In this document: positions 33,174 through 46,200 of the stretch, in pieces
Position numbering within the stretch: position 1 is the stretch's first letter
Layout of the letters: the number at the start of each line of letters is the position of its first letter
Source: Myotis daubentonii
Taxonomy: Eukaryota; Chordata; Mammalia; Chiroptera; Vespertilionidae
Length of the DNA: 64,000 nt
NCBI RefSeq assembly: GCF_963259705.1
Contig: NC_081842.1
Coordinates: forward strand, 185,942,349 to 186,006,348
Direction of reading: 5' to 3'
Notes under the pieces: model-generated
What the model saw: only the letters and a program-made list of their open reading frames with translations
What the model was told of the DNA's origin: nothing
The model's database searches: none
Translations under genes and position numbers: made by a program

Positions 33174-33441
33174 CCAGTGTTGCTCAGTGGATAGAGCATT
33201 GGCCAGACTGAAGGGTCCTGGGTCCGATTCTGGTCAAGGGCACATACTTCAGTTGCAGGCTGGATCCCTATCTCTGATTAGGGTGTGTGCTGGAAGAAAC
33301 TAATCAATGTGTCTCTCTCACATCGATGTTTCTCTCTTTCTGTCCCTCCCTTTCCTTCCACTCTCTCTAAAATCAATGGAAAAATATCCTTGGGTGAGGA
33401 TTAACTGACAAGCAAACAAACAAACAAACAAGTATTTTTAA
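33174..33441 (+). mobile_element. Ves SINE with (CAAA)n tail
   Basis: A diverged Ves: A-box 'tgctcagtggatagagca', B-box 'gggtccgattctgg', body 'cacatcgatgtttctctct', tail ending (CAAA)n. The flanks 'aaaggcctgctatttag' (33157-33173) and 'aaagacatgctattcag' (33442-33458) match at 14 of 17. Confidence 0.8.
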
Positions 33442-33834
33442 AAAGACATGCTATTCAGGACAGAGTATCTGCAAGATTGCTGAGCACATCAGTAAAACAC
33501 TGAGATGGCAGAAAAAAGAATAAATCTAGATTGGTGCAAACACACTCGGGAAGTATTCCTTATTGTTTATAAGGCTGGATATGCTGAAAAGGGAGTCCTA
33601 CTATACCCAAGTTAGATGACATCCTGCTAGTTCTGGCATTAAGCATGAACCACAGTAGTTCTCACCGTAGCAGAAATTGGCAAATTAGGAGTTCGTGGTT
33701 CTCCTTAGTAATGCTCTGAACTTCAAGAAAGCCATGAGTATTAGAGCTGAGGCCTACCATACTCCGAAGAATATCATTAAGGATAAATGAGGGTAAGAAG
33801 CTACCAGTCAAAGGCATGAGGCAGTTTTCTACTA

Positions 33835-34047
33835 ACATCGCATAACAGGGGCCAAATCCAGCTCACTGCCTGTTTTTGTAAATAAACTTTTATTGGGAAA
33901 CAGCAACACCCATTTGTTTATGAATTGTCTGTGGCTAACTGTGTGCTACAATGGCAGAGTTGAATAGTTGTGACAGAGACTATATAACTCACAAAGTCGA
34001 AAATATTTATTATCTGGCCCTTTACGGGGAAAGTTTGGCCACCTCTG
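33835..34047 (+). mobile_element. Ancient hAT-Charlie-type element
   Basis: The text 'gccaaatccagctcactgcctgtttttgtaaataaacttttattgg', 'tgtctgtggctaactgtgtgctacaatggcagagttgaatagttg' and 'atctggccctttacggggaaagtttggcc' is a widely shared old mammalian hAT relic. The left terminus is damaged; the right end reads …GGCCACCTCTG. Confidence 0.75.
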
Positions 34048-34116
34048 CTTGGAGTGTAAAGAAACTCTGGGACTGCTAGAAAATGCTACTGGAGAGGCTG
34101 CAAGAGATGAGGTTTT

Positions 34117-34346
34117 TTTTTTTTGTTTTTTTTTTTAAATATATTTTATTGATTTTTCACAGAGAGGAAGGGAGAGGGATAGAGAGTTAGAAACATCGAT
34201 GAGAGAGAAACATCGATCAGCTGCCTCCTGCACATCTCCCACTGGGGATGTGCCCACAACCCAGGTACATGCCCTTGACCGGAATCGAACCTGGGACCTT
34301 TCAGTCCGCAGGCTGACACTCTATCCACTGAGCCAAACCGGTTTCG
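34117..34346 (-). mobile_element. Ves SINE with 17-bp TSD
   Basis: A minus-strand Ves with clear A- and B-boxes ('gaccggaatcgaacctggg' on plus). The duplication GCAAGAGATGAGGTTTT is at 34100-34116 and 34347-34363, perfect. Little divergence from the copies at 43909, 49742 and 54940. Confidence 0.9.
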
Positions 34347-34363
34347 GCAAGAGATGAGGTTTT

Positions 34364-37344
34364 AATTGGAATAAACTCTGAGTTCTTCTAGTCTGGATTT
34401 ACAATCTGGAAATTAACTTCTGCTAACCCTAGCAGATATATCAGCCCTATGGTAGTTCATAAAGGACTACACAATGGTATCTTGAAAAAAAACCTCTGAC
34501 TAGAATGACTGGGAAATTTGGGGGGGAAATCACTTTTTAAACAAATATAAAAGTGGTGGGAGATGATCTCATAATGGTTGACACTAAATAAATTGACAAG
34601 ACTGAGGATGAGGAATAATGCAAGTGTTTTAAGTTCCAAGTGGACCAGATTGGCCCTGAGTGTCTTCAGCTGTTTAATCCAATGAGAGGGGCACCATAGG
34701 TTTTCATTACTTGGGAAACTGAAAATGCTTTTACTGCTGACCTGGTGGTAGAGCATTGCCCTGCACAGAGCAAATATGTTGCACCTTAATCTGAATCTGC
34801 TTCTTTGAATTGAGGAAGTTCTGGATGAAAGATCCAGAAGCTTCCTCACCATTTAAGCTCTAGGTCTATTCAGCTGGTTAGACGTCTGTTGCTGTTCTAA
34901 CCAGATAGCCCAAAACAGAAGACCAGTATTTTACAAGGACCTCTTATCATTTTCTCCCCTCCCCTCCCTTCCCTGTGGTATTTTCACTGCTGTTAAACAT
35001 GCTATTGCTAGATCAGAAGCTAAACCTAGGGGTCTGGAATCTTTTTGGGAGAGCTAGCTTGGTAGTCATGTGACTAGCTCAAAATTATACACCTTTTCAA
35101 CTTTATCCCACTATGAGTCTGTGAATTCATGTACTTATGGTCCCCTGAGGCTCACAGGTAAACTTCCTCAGAGTTTTTATGTGGGGAAAAAACTCAGTAA
35201 CTAAAAATAGTCCTTTAGCTACTTTGCCACCAGGGAGATTTTTTTCACTGTCCACACTGTTCTTTAGGGTATTTTATGCTTTCACCCTCTTCTAGTGCCT
35301 TTTTCCCTCTTCCCAGATTATTGTTCCCTTTCAAATTCCAAGTCTTCCCTCTATTATGCAAAATACTCAAATCTCTCCAGTTCCTAGTCTACATTCCCTT
35401 CAAGGTCCACCTTTGAGGTGCTCAGCAGAACTCATCTATTTACTTAATGAGGTCCCCCTTCTCTGTAGAACTTGGAGTTGTAAATAGCAATATATTACAT
35501 AAGTCAAGTGCCAAGTGCAGTTAGTGTTAAACTAATGCTTTTTTCTCTCTTCCCTTCTGCGTGTTTTATTGTTGTTATATTCTTTTTCTTCTTATGTCAA
35601 AAAATAAATGTCTCATTACATCTGTTGACATTTGTGTTCTCTTATTTTGGATTTAAACTCACAAAAGGAAAGATGTGCATCCTTCTGGCCTTGCACAGTG
35701 TAGCATGTGGAAGCAGGACATGAAATGCGTGTTCTTCAGATTTGGTGCATTATACCAGAGAACACAGAAGGCCGTTTCTTTCACTTTCATAAGACTTCCT
35801 CTCCCTCCAGATAGGCAATGGCCCACTGTAGCTTGGCATGTTCTTAGAGTATAAAGCAGAGTCTGGAAAACAGATCACATAGTGGTTAAGGTTCAAGATT
35901 TGGATATATCACTTACTGTAGACTTTGGTCAGGTTATATAATCTCCCTAGCTCTGTTTCCTCAGCCATAAAATAAGTACTAGCACATACTTCACAGAGTT
36001 CTTATGAAGATCAAATGAGACAGTGAAAGTAAATTACTTTGCACTGAGACAGGCACAAAACTTCAAAATATGGAGACTTTTCTTCTTGTTAATATTATTG
36101 CCACGCTATAATGATTTTTGGCTTATATAGTTGTCACAGAAATTGAAAATAAATGAGGCAAACAAATAAATGCCAGGAGGGAAATTGAGAAAGGGCTAGA
36201 ATAAATCCCCAAGTGCATGTAAGATGCTATTCAATAACTTTTCTTTTTCACTTTTTACTCTGGAAAATTTCTACTATATACCAAAGTAAACAAATTGTAT
36301 AATAAATCTCATGTACTCATAATCCAACTTCAATAATGATCAGCTCATAGCCAATTTTCATTTTTATCACTACTCACTTCCTTCTATCTCCTCTTCCACT
36401 GTATTATTTTTAAGTAAATCCCATATCGTATAATTAATTCCATGAATACTACAGTATATATTTCTGAAAGTTAAGGACTTAAAAAAATAACAATACGTTG
36501 TAGGTAAATCTTAGTTGACTTGAAGCTAGCAGCTCTAGGTAACCCATTCACCTCCTCAATGATGTTAGCACACAAGCTGAGTATAAGACTGTGCCCATCA
36601 GGAATGGTAGCAAGGGTGTATGTTTGGGGCAGGGAATAGAAGGAAGATGAAAGTCACATTTTGATTTCATTAATGCCTAAAATCCTGGCAATTAACATGA
36701 GTGGGGCACAGGCCAGCTTTGGTTATTTTGGGGAGGCATCATGTTATAATGGCAATAGACATGTGCCTTGGGTCAGAAAGATTTGGGTTCCAAGTGCTTA
36801 TTCTACTACCTATGGCTTTATCCAAATTCCTGACTCCTAATACTCTTGTATGCAATAGTTTACAGTTTATTAAATGTGTCTTTCACAACTGTTAGCTCAT
36901 ATGTTCCCTATTATCTTGAGGGAAGGAAACTGAGGCTCAGTGAGGTTAAAGAACTTGCCAACGGTCACAGAGCCTCAGTTTCCTCAAAGATGATAAGGAA
37001 CACATGTGCTAACAGTTATAAAAGAAGCTGGATTCAAGCCCAATTCCATCTGATAGAAACTCTGTACCCTTTCTTCTGAACCCCAGAATTTATTTTCTAG
37101 ACCCCTCTCCCCTTTTCTCTATTATGATGAGGCAGAGATGGTAGGGACTCCAAGTTGGATTGGACACTGGCAGAGGGATCTGACATTGCAAGTGATGAAT
37201 GCATGTGAGCAGGGGTGCATCCAAGTTTGTGGGGTCTTAAGCTTATTCAATTTAGTGGGCTGCTTTAAGATAATAATTACAAATACAAACTTAGTTGTGA
37301 AAGCTAGTACTGAGTTAAAATAATAAAAGAAAATATCATAAATT
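34364..37344. other. Intergenic DNA with MIR and L2 relics
   Basis: No supported gene. MIR text at about 35890-36060 ('gtggttaaggttcaagat', 'ttctgtttcctc'-like words, 'agttcttatgaagatcaaatgagac'), L2-like text at 35330-35460 and MIR/L2 at 36850-37060. A 131-codon minus-strand frame at 34457-34852 has no recognisable domain. Confidence 0.4.
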
Positions 37345-39285
37345 AGAATTTTTTTATTTTTTATTTTTATTTTTTATTGAATTTATTGGAGTGACATTGG
37401 TTAATTAAATTAAATAGGTTCCAGGCATACAGTTCTATAATATATCATCTTTATATTGTATTGTGTTCACTACCCCAAGCCAAGTCTCCTTCCATAACCA
37501 TTTATTCCCCCTTTTCCTGCAACCACCCTCCCCTCTGGCAGCTGTCAGTCTGTTCTCTATTTATGGGTCTGTTTCTATTTTGTTTGTTAGTATATTTTGT
37601 TCACTAGATTCCACATATGCATGAAATCATATGGTATTTGTCTTTCTCTGACTGGCTTACTTGACTTAATATAATGCTCTCCAGGTCTACCTAATGCTCT
37701 CGCAAAGGATAAGATTTCCTTTTTTTTTTATACAGCCGAGCACTATTCCATTGTATAAATGTATCACAGCTTTTTTATCCACTCATCTACTGATGGACAC
37801 TTGAGCTACTTCCAATTCTTGGCTATTGTAAATAACACTGCCATGAACAGAGGAGTGCATGTATTCTTTCAAATTAGTGTTTTTGGGTTTCTTCAGATAT
37901 ATTCCCAGAACTGGAATTACTGGGTCATAAGGCAGTTCCATTTTTAATTTGTTGAGGTAACTCCATGCTGCTTTCCACAGTGGCTGTACCAATATGCATT
38001 CCCACTGACATGCACAAAGGTTCCCTTTTCTCTGCATCCTCACCAACACTTGTTTGTTGATTTATTGATGGTAGCCATTCTGACAGGTTTGAGGTGATAC
38101 CTCATTGTGATTTTAATGTGCATCTCTCTGATGATTAGTGAGTTTGAGAATCTTTTCATATGTCTGTTAGCCATCTGTATGTCCCCTTTGGGGAAGTGTC
38201 TATTCAGGTACTTTGTTCATATTTTTAATTGGATTATTTTTGGTATTGAGTTTCATAAGTTTTTTGTAAATTTTGGATATTAACCCTTTATTAGATGTAC
38301 CACTGGTGAATATTTTCTTCCATTCAGTAGTTATCTTTTCATTTTGTGAATGGTTTCCTTTGCTTTGCAAAAACGTTTTAATTTGTTGTAGTCCCATTTA
38401 TTTTTTGTTTCCTTTGCCCAAGATGAATATTACTTGTATATATATACAAGTAATGTTCAAGATTTTACTACCTGTGTTTTCTTCTAGGATTTTTATAGTT
38501 TTGAGTGTAACACTTAAGTCTTTAATGCCATTTTGAGTTTATTCTTGCATATGATGTAAGAAGGTGGTCTATTTTTATTTTTTGCATGTATCTGTTCAAT
38601 TTTCCCAACATCATTTATTGAATAGACAGTCTCCCCATTATATGATTTGTCTTGTTTGTCAAATATTAACTGACCATAATGGTGTGGGTTTATTTCTGAG
38701 CTCTCTATTCTGTTCTATTGAACTATATGTCTGTGTTTATATCAGTAACATGCTGTTTTGATTACTATGGCCCTATAGTATAGTTTGTTATCAGTTAGCA
38801 TGATTCCTCCAACTTTGTTCTTCTTTCTCAAGATTGCTGTCACTACTGTGGGTCTTTTGTGGTTTCATATAAAGTTTTGGAATATTTTTTCTAGTTCTGT
38901 GAAATATGCTATTGGTATCTTGAAAGGAATGACATTGAATCTATTGATTACTTTGTGTAGTATGGGCATTTTAATTATGTTACCTCTTCTATCCATGAAC
39001 ACAGTATATGCTTCCACTTATTTTTATCTTCTTCAATTTCTTGTTTCAGTGTCATAATTTTTCAGGTATAGGTGTTTTATATCTTTGGTTAAATTTATTC
39101 CTAGGTATTTTATTTTGTATGCAATTTTAAATGATACTGTTTTCTTAGTTTCTCTTTCTGACAGTTCATTATTGATATATAAAAATGCAACTGATTTCTA
39201 GATATATATTTTGTATCCTACTACTTTACTAAACTCATTTATCAGTTCTAGTCGTTTTTGGTGGAATCTTTAGGGTCCCCCAAAT
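37345..39285 (-). pseudogene. Long L1 3' portion, ORF2 end plus 3'UTR
   Basis: Minus-strand L1. From left: 3'UTR ('ttattggagtgacattggtta', 'agattccacatatgcatgaaatc'), then the ORF2 C-terminal region at 37783-38049 (residues RKGNLCACQWECILVQPLWK and then LPYDPVIPVLGIY), then more ORF2-derived or spacer sequence to about 39285 ('gtttttggtggaatcttt'). The frame is broken repeatedly beyond the 88-codon open segment, so no active reverse transcriptase is encoded. Confidence 0.8.
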
Positions 39286-39870
39286 TTTTTAAATTGACAA
39301 ATTATTAAACTATTTTAAAATGCTATAGACATCACAAAGTATTTTAAATAGCATATTTTTAATTAATTCTTAAATACTTCTATAATAATTTCCCTACATT
39401 TTTAGCTGTGGACTCTTTGATCTCCTCTTCATATGACTATGAGTCTGTAGTCTTCTAAAGAGAGAATAGAAAGCTAATTTAATCAAACTTCTAATTTGAT
39501 AGTTGATCAAATAATGATTTTTGTTATTGATGGTGTTTAAAAAGTGTATTTCAGTATCATGACTCATTATTGTTAATGTAATGTAAAATTTTAGGATTGT
39601 TTTGAAATTTGGGGAAACTTCTATAAAATTTCCTTCCCACGCAAATTTTGACATTTTGAACATTTTATATTTTCTTGTGCTGTGACTAATCTCAAATTCA
39701 CTGTGATTGTTGACATGCATAAATCACATTACCTGGGCCCATCCCAGGTCCTCAAATGGGATCTGTGAAAGTAGGGAGTTTCAAACCTGCTCTCCCCCTC
39801 CACACACACACCAAACTTGGGTTTTGTAAGCTTCAGAGTGAAGCTGATTCTGATGATTAGTTGCTTACCT

Positions 39871-39914
<44 letters not shown>

Positions 39915-40870
39915 CTGGGGTCAGATCATCATTTTCTCACCAGGAGATATGCCGCCCATGTGGAAAGCAAACTTTATTCCAACCACAGACACAGAGCATA
40001 TACTCCCCTGACTCTGTTCCTTCCCCCAAAATGGTATTGAGAGCCCCTACTCCCTCAGCCCCTTGAGTATCGATAAATATTAGTACACCTTGTTAACTTA
40101 CAGGCTTTAGAACACTGGCTACCGTGGCTAGTGCCCTGAAGATGAGGATATTCCACAAGCATATGTGGCTTTGCTAGAGAGCTGGGATCCATTAATTTCC
40201 TTCATGCTTTTTCTTTGTATAAATACAACATTTCAGATGTTCAATTAAAATAAGCACCTTTAATTTCAAGACTTAGTCTGTCGTGTGCTATAATTATTCA
40301 CTGGGCTGCCTGAGATGTTTTTCACAATTACTTTTCCTTACTTCCCCAATGAAATTACTGGTAATTTTTGGTTTTGCTTTATTTAACAGGACAAAGGAAA
40401 GCATTCTGGTTCTGCCTGAGGCAAGACTAATGTGGCTGTCTTAATAATGACTACTACCTCCTGGTGAGGGCTATCTCTAAGAGAGGGGGAGGGCTAAAAA
40501 CCCAGGATTTGTCATTTTTTAAGTGAGGAATTTGGCCCTATTTAACTTTTTCCCCCCCTTATAAGTGTAGGGAGACTCAAATACATATGAGTTTATAGCT
40601 CATGAACTGCTAGTGTTGGAGATAGGTTGGGAATATATCTTACAGGTCCTGTTTCTTCCAGCCCTTAAAAATGGCATTGTTGAGATAATTGTTGTCCATC
40701 AAGTAGAATCCAAGTGTCTCAGTTTGGGCTTTAGGCTCTTTAGCAGACCAGGAAATGTTGTTGGGGGTGTATTTCATACCGGTGCCTCCCAAGCTATAGA
40801 ACAGGGCAGAGAAAGGCAGAGCAAAGATCTGGGATGCAAATTGGCATTAATTAATACTAGTACCTTATTA
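39286..40870. other. Intergenic DNA, possible conserved part
   Basis: No gene is seen. 40085-40420 is repeat-free by eye and rich in ATTA words ('catttcagatgttcaattaaaataagcacctttaatttc'), a candidate conserved non-coding block. A (TC)n tract is at 39873-39913. Confidence 0.35.
39873..39913. repeat. (TC)n microsatellite
   Basis: About 20 TC units. Confidence 0.95.
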
Positions 40871-40885
40871 AAAAATATTGAAGGT

Positions 40886-41084
40886 GCATGGCTGGTGTGG
40901 GTCAGTGGTTGAGCATCGACCTATGAACCAAGAGGTCATGGTTTGATTCCCTAAGGGCACGTGCCCCAGGTGCAGGCTCGATCCCCAGTGTGCAGGAGGC
41001 AGCCGATCAATGATTCTCTCTCATCATTGATGTTTCTATCTCTCTCCCTCTCCCTTCCTCTCTGAAATCAATAAAAAAATCTTT
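40886..41084 (+). mobile_element. Ves SINE
   Basis: A Ves copy with A-box 'gggtcagtggttgag', B-box-like 'gtttgattccc', body 'gatcaatgattctctctcatcattgatgtttc', and tail AAATCAATAAAAAAA. The flanks 'aaaaatattgaaggt' and 'aaaaaattgaagata' are an imperfect duplication. Confidence 0.85.
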
Positions 41085-41099
41085 AAAAAATTGAAGATA

Positions 41100-43892
41100 A
41101 TTTCTCATTGACATTAGGGATTTTGCCTATTTTATTTACTAATCAGCTGGAGAGGTTGGCTGTGACTTTAATCCTGAATTGTTTCTGAAATAAAGTGCCA
41201 TAGTTGCCCTAATCAGTTGGTGGATATCTTTTCTACCCATTTGATTTCTAATGTGAAAGTTGTTGATCTTCACATGATTCATGAATATTCTGTCCCATAA
41301 TCTTCTCATGCCTGACTTGAGAAACCTGAGTTTCAGCAAGCTCCAGATAATTTACAAGGTGTTTATTTGCTTATTTATTTGTCCTGTCTCAGGTAAATCC
41401 AGAGTGCCTTGCTTTGTGCTGTAAAGTAAAAGAGAAACAAAAGTTACCAGTAGTTTCACTGGAGCAGTAAGGAAGAGTAATTGTGAGACATATCCTAAGA
41501 ATAAGTATTTATTTCCTGAGCACCTTACTATCTTTTAGCATCCTGCTAAATGTTCCAGAAACAGATGAATAAAATACAGACACAACTTCAAGAAGCTCAT
41601 AGTTTTTAGAAGGCAAGACACATAGACAAGTAAACAGTTGATTATTTTATTAATTGATATAAGACACACAAAACAATCCCCAAACCTCACTGGCTTAAAA
41701 TAAAAGTTTACTTCTCATTTAGATATCATGTACGTGGGTTAGTAGAGGAACTCAGCTCCAGTGTCAGTTGGGGACCCAGATCTTTGCATCAACTGGCAGA
41801 TGAGGGAAGAGAAACTGCGGCAGATTGGGTTTGGGAAAAGTGAACCATCTCTTTCATGCCCACTTCCATTGCTAGACTCAGTCCATAGTCCTGGCCAACT
41901 GCTGGGAATGCTGAGAAATGCAGTCTGGGTACCTGGGAGGAAAAGTACTTGGGGTTGGATGAGCACATAGCATTACCTTTGACACAGTGATAATATAGGG
42001 ACATTTGTATTGTGCCAAAAAAATTGCCACAGCATTATGGGAAGAAGAAGAGGAATTATTAACTCAGTCTGTGGTATAGGGATGAGGGTGGGAATCTGAA
42101 ATGGCTTCCTAGAAGATGTGACACTTAAACTGACTTTTGCAAGATATTTAAGAGTCAGTCAAGGTTGGGGTTTAAAGTAGGAGGGGAGGGTATGAGAGAA
42201 GGCAAGAAGGCACAAAGCAGCAAGGTATATGCTTAGAGAACTTAAGACTTAAAATACATCTAGATGTTACATTTTTATGAGACACACAGACTTTTGATCA
42301 TCTCCAGTTCTGAGGTTAGTTCTGGATCACACTAATTCAATTATTCTGATAAAAAGTACATTGTCCAATTTTCAAAATCAGAGAAGTATTTTTTTAAACT
42401 AAAGTCATGCAGCCAGCAGGTGCTAGTTAAGAACTTTAATTAAAAAGAGAAAAACAAAAAGAACTTGGGAATGAATTTCCTTGAAAATCATGTCTATCTA
42501 TTTGTGAAGACACGGAAAACACGTGTTTTGAGGATGTGTGGAGAAGCATAATTTGGTGCCTTTTTTCTTCTCCAATGAAATTGACTGCAAAATTTTCTGT
42601 TATAATACTGAGAGATGTTTTGCTCTGGGTCCATTGAAGAATAGTTCATATACATGATAATCTGATTAAAATCTAATCATGTTTTCTTCCTCCATCTGTA
42701 TTGTATTGTTGAAATTGGATAGCAAATTCTAAGGCTCTGATATGCCCTAGAACTCTTGGATTTTATAAATGTCTGTGTGTTGCTTAAGACTACAATCTAT
42801 CTGCATAAGAATTTCTCTTAGGAAGAAATAAAGTTCTTGGCTCAGATATGGATTTCAAAACAGGAGCTAGTTACTGCACTGAAAGACACATTTCTTGGAC
42901 CATTTTTAAATATGAGAAAAATGAGTAGTACATCTAAATATGGAATCCATATCGATAGAACTGGAGGTGTGGTGGGCGTCAAAAGTGCTTAGGAGAAAGG
43001 CAGGAGGGAAGTAATTTAAAATAGGACCAATATTGTTTATCTTGAAACTTGGCAGCCAAATGTAGAATTTTATGGTGGGACCATAGCAGAGAAAGTCAAG
43101 GAATGAGAGCATATTATAAGTTTCCAGGCAAGTCCACAAACAGTGAACTAATACAGGTAAAATTAAATGGGCTAATACATATAAAGCACTTGTCACTATG
43201 CCTGGCCCTTAGTAATACTTACGGCAAACACTTATTGTTATTATTTGTTTTGCCTTATTGGAGACTTAAAATATTCTCTCTTCTTGCTTAAGCTATTTTT
43301 TTTCTTTTGCAAATTTTACTTGTTCTTAATAACAAACACTGAAAATATTTAAATTGATGCCGCACATTTCTTGAAGCTGGTTCTCCTGAGCCTCGTCCAC
43401 CACCTCCTCCAGATAAATTTTTGTGCTTCTCTCATTTCATCACACACACTTTAGAATTTCCCCCTTGAGCATTTATTACAACTTTGTACTTGACTGGAAG
43501 CTACTTGAGGACAGTGACAGAATCTTTTTCACCCCTGTTTTCCCAAGACACTACTGTGTGTTGGACCCAGAATAAACACATGAACATTTGAATGAATAGC
43601 CAGTAACTTACTGTTCACTTAGCCCTTTCACTTCTGTTATAGCCTTAGGTAAGCTCAGTCATATAGATGTTATTATAAACAAGAACACTATGGCTTAGAA
43701 AGGTTTAAGATTGTTGCCCAAGGTGAAAAGTGGTATAGTCAAATTCCAGCCAGCCTGTTTAGCTCTAGACTTGTGATGCTTTTCACCAAAACACACCACA
43801 TTTTCTTGGAATTTATGATGGTGAGAAACAACAGTGGCCTTGAACACCAAGAGACCTGGGTTCTAACAGTGCCTATTCCTCTTTTAGTGCAC
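41100..43892. other. Intergenic DNA with old repeats
   Basis: 41645-41990 resembles an old LTR-type repeat ('ccaaacctcactggcttaaaataaaagtttacttctc', 'ctgctgggaatgctgagaaatgcagtctgggtacc'). 41510-41640 is L2-like. 42080-42230 repeats the relic seen at 1520. MIR/L2 words lie at 43440-43790. No gene is seen. Confidence 0.4.
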
Positions 43893-43908
43893 TGATAATC
43901 AGATTTCT

Positions 43909-44138
43909 TTCTTTTTTTTATTAAAAAATATATTTTATTGATTTTTTACAGAGAGGAAGAGAGAGAGATAGAGAGTTAGAAACATCGATGAGAGAGAAAC
44001 ATCGATCAGCTGCCTCCTGCACACCCCCTACTGGGGTTGTGCCTGTAACCAAGGTACATGCCCTTGACCGGAATCAAACCTGGGACCCTTCAGTCCGCAG
44101 GCTGACACTCTATCCACTGAGCCAAACCAGTTAGGGCA
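43909..44138 (-). mobile_element. Ves SINE with 16-bp TSD
   Basis: Minus-strand Ves. Perfect duplication TGATAATCAGATTTCT at 43893-43908 and 44139-44154. The tail lies at the left ('attaaaaaatatattttattgat'). Confidence 0.9.
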
Positions 44139-44154
44139 TGATAATCAGATTTCT

Positions 44155-44696
44155 GACCTTCACCACAAGCCTGAGAACTTTATGAGAGCAAGAACAGCTG
44201 TCTTATTCATATCTTTCTCCCCAGCACCTTGCATAGGGTGTGGCACAGATTAGGTTCTCCCTGTAAACTATATGAATAACTGAGTGCGAGTGAATGAATA
44301 CAATTATTCTCAGTAATACCAATAGCAACAATACTTTCATTCTACACAAATATATACAAAGCACTTTAGCATTCATTATCTTCTTTTATCCAAAACCCAC
44401 TATTTTAGATTTGACAAGGCTGGTTTGTTATCTTTATTTAGGAGTGAGGCAAACTGAATCTGAGAGGTGTTGGCAATATGCAAAATGTATACCCCTGATT
44501 TGGAGCTGGGATGCCACCCCAGATGTGCCTTACTCCACATACTATGCCTTTGGTTATGACCAGGCTGGTCCAGAGCCAGAGAGATATTTAAGGAAGAATC
44601 AAGGAAGACCAAAGCTTCAATAAATAAAGAATACTACTGATAGGATTTCAGGTCATTTGGGTAATCAGAAGTGGAGATTCCTTTGGGTGTACTTTT
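44155..44696. other. Intergenic DNA, L2/MIR traces
   Basis: L2 3'-end words at 44165-44290 ('ctgagaactttatgagagcaagaacagctgtc … ccccagcaccttgcatag'), MIR-like words at 44300-44480. The 109-codon frame here is incidental. Confidence 0.4.
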
Positions 44697-44872
44697 ATAT
44701 CAGTTCTTCTCAAACTTCATTTCTATACAGGTCAGTGGGGATCTTGTAAAATGCAGGTTGTGATTCAGTAAATGTGCCACAGGACCTGAGAGCTTCCATT
44801 TCTAACAAGTCTTCATGTGATGCTGATGCTGCTGGTCCAAGAATCACACTTTGAATAGCAAAGCTTTGGATA
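44697..44872 (+). mobile_element. MER5A-type hAT relic
   Basis: Order of words as in MER5A: 'cagttcttctcaaacttcatt', 'gggatcttgtaaaatgcagg', 'tgattcag', 'gatgctgatgctgctggtcc', 'cacactttgaatagc'. An old non-autonomous Charlie-type element. Confidence 0.75.
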
Positions 44873-45645
44873 GAAAGGCTTTATGTCTCCCATGCATGGT
44901 CACTGTCTCCTGCTAAGCTTGGTACCTGTGGGGTGGGCAACTCAGTCTTGATATTCCTCATTCCACTCCTTGTCTCCAGTGACAGGATGTATACCAACAT
45001 TATTTGTCTGAATGAACATTTTTAGTTCACAGGGAATTAACACCTGAACATGTAATCATGTGGGCAGGGATTTGAACATGGAGGGAAAGGATTTAATCTA
45101 TTTATTTTGTACATCGGGATAGACCACACAACATGTTTCTGACCTCCGTCTGTAAGGGAAAAGCTCTCAAAGGAACTGCTTGATATTTACCTTGTTAGGC
45201 AGATGCCTTTGGGGAGCATTGATGGATCCAGAAGGGATCAGCAGGGATCCAGAGAGCATCCTTTTTTCATTCTGAAAGCAAACAAAGCACTGGGGAAGTC
45301 ATGAACAGAGACTGAGGCTGGTAATCTCTGCCATTACTTAGCTGAGCCATCTTTGACAAGTACTCTAGGTTTTAGCATTTGTAGCTGTAAAATGGGAATT
45401 ATCTCCGAGAATTGTCAGAATTACAAGTAATACTATATCTCCTCTATGATATCATGAACTTCTTAAACGTAGAGCCTGTGTTACATTTGACTGCTGCCAA
45501 CCAGAGCTCTGAATACAATGCTTTTTGTGTACTAGGCCACCAGTTACAGATGGCCCAATAAAGAAACTATCAGGGAAAACACTGTAGCATGTGAAAAACA
45601 TTATGATACTAATATATTTTTGTATATTGCTTTAGTACTGCAAAG
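44873..45645. other. Intergenic DNA
   Basis: A MIR-like stretch at 45300-45440 ('cattacttagctgagccatctttgacaag', 'agctgtaaaatgggaatt'). No gene is seen. Confidence 0.35.
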
Positions 45646-45649
45646 AAGA

Positions 45650-46200
45650 ACATTCAGTTTTCCAATCAATTACAGTTATGCTTCTATTACCTTCTATTAC
45701 CTCTCAAGTGCATCTTCTTCTTTACCATCCACTTCCTAATCAAAGACATGTCATCTCTCAGCTGGGCTAGTCTAATAGCCTCCTGTATCTCCCCTCATCC
45801 ACTGTTAATCTTCTGAAATCAATTATCTAGGATAAAGTCACCATGATGTTTTTAAATTTTTTAAAATCTGATTGATGTCACTCCCCTGCTTAAAGGACTC
45901 GTTCTCTCCCATTATACATTGTACAAAGACAAAATTCCATAAAAAAGCCTATAATGCCATTAATTGCCTGTGTCTTGTAGCCCTCATTGATTGGATCATG
46001 TACCTTTCAGACACAGAGAGAATGCAGGCTGTTCTCTTTGCCTGAAATGCATGACCCTTTCTGTACTTTAAAATCCTTCATATTTTAGCTCAACCATCAA
46101 CTAAGGAAATTGTCTATGACCCCACTGATTAAGCCTGAGGTTTTGTTTTATTTTTATTTTTTTCATACTACCTGGTATATTCAAAGCACATATTACATTT
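45650..46200 (+). repeat. L2 3' region
   Basis: The sequence follows the L2 3' portion: 'attgatgtcactcccctgcttaaaggactcg', 'gaatgcaggctgttctctttgcctgaaatgc', 'taaaatccttcatattttagctcaa'. Non-coding, old. Confidence 0.65.

Noticed and set aside
34457..34852. 131-codon minus-strand open frame
   Set aside because: No domain, no codon-like bias by eye, no splice context; frames this long occur by chance in 64 kb of mammalian DNA.
42906..43196. 96-codon minus-strand frame with hydrophobic stretches
   Set aside because: Composition mirrors local AT-richness; no signal peptide followed by a recognisable domain.
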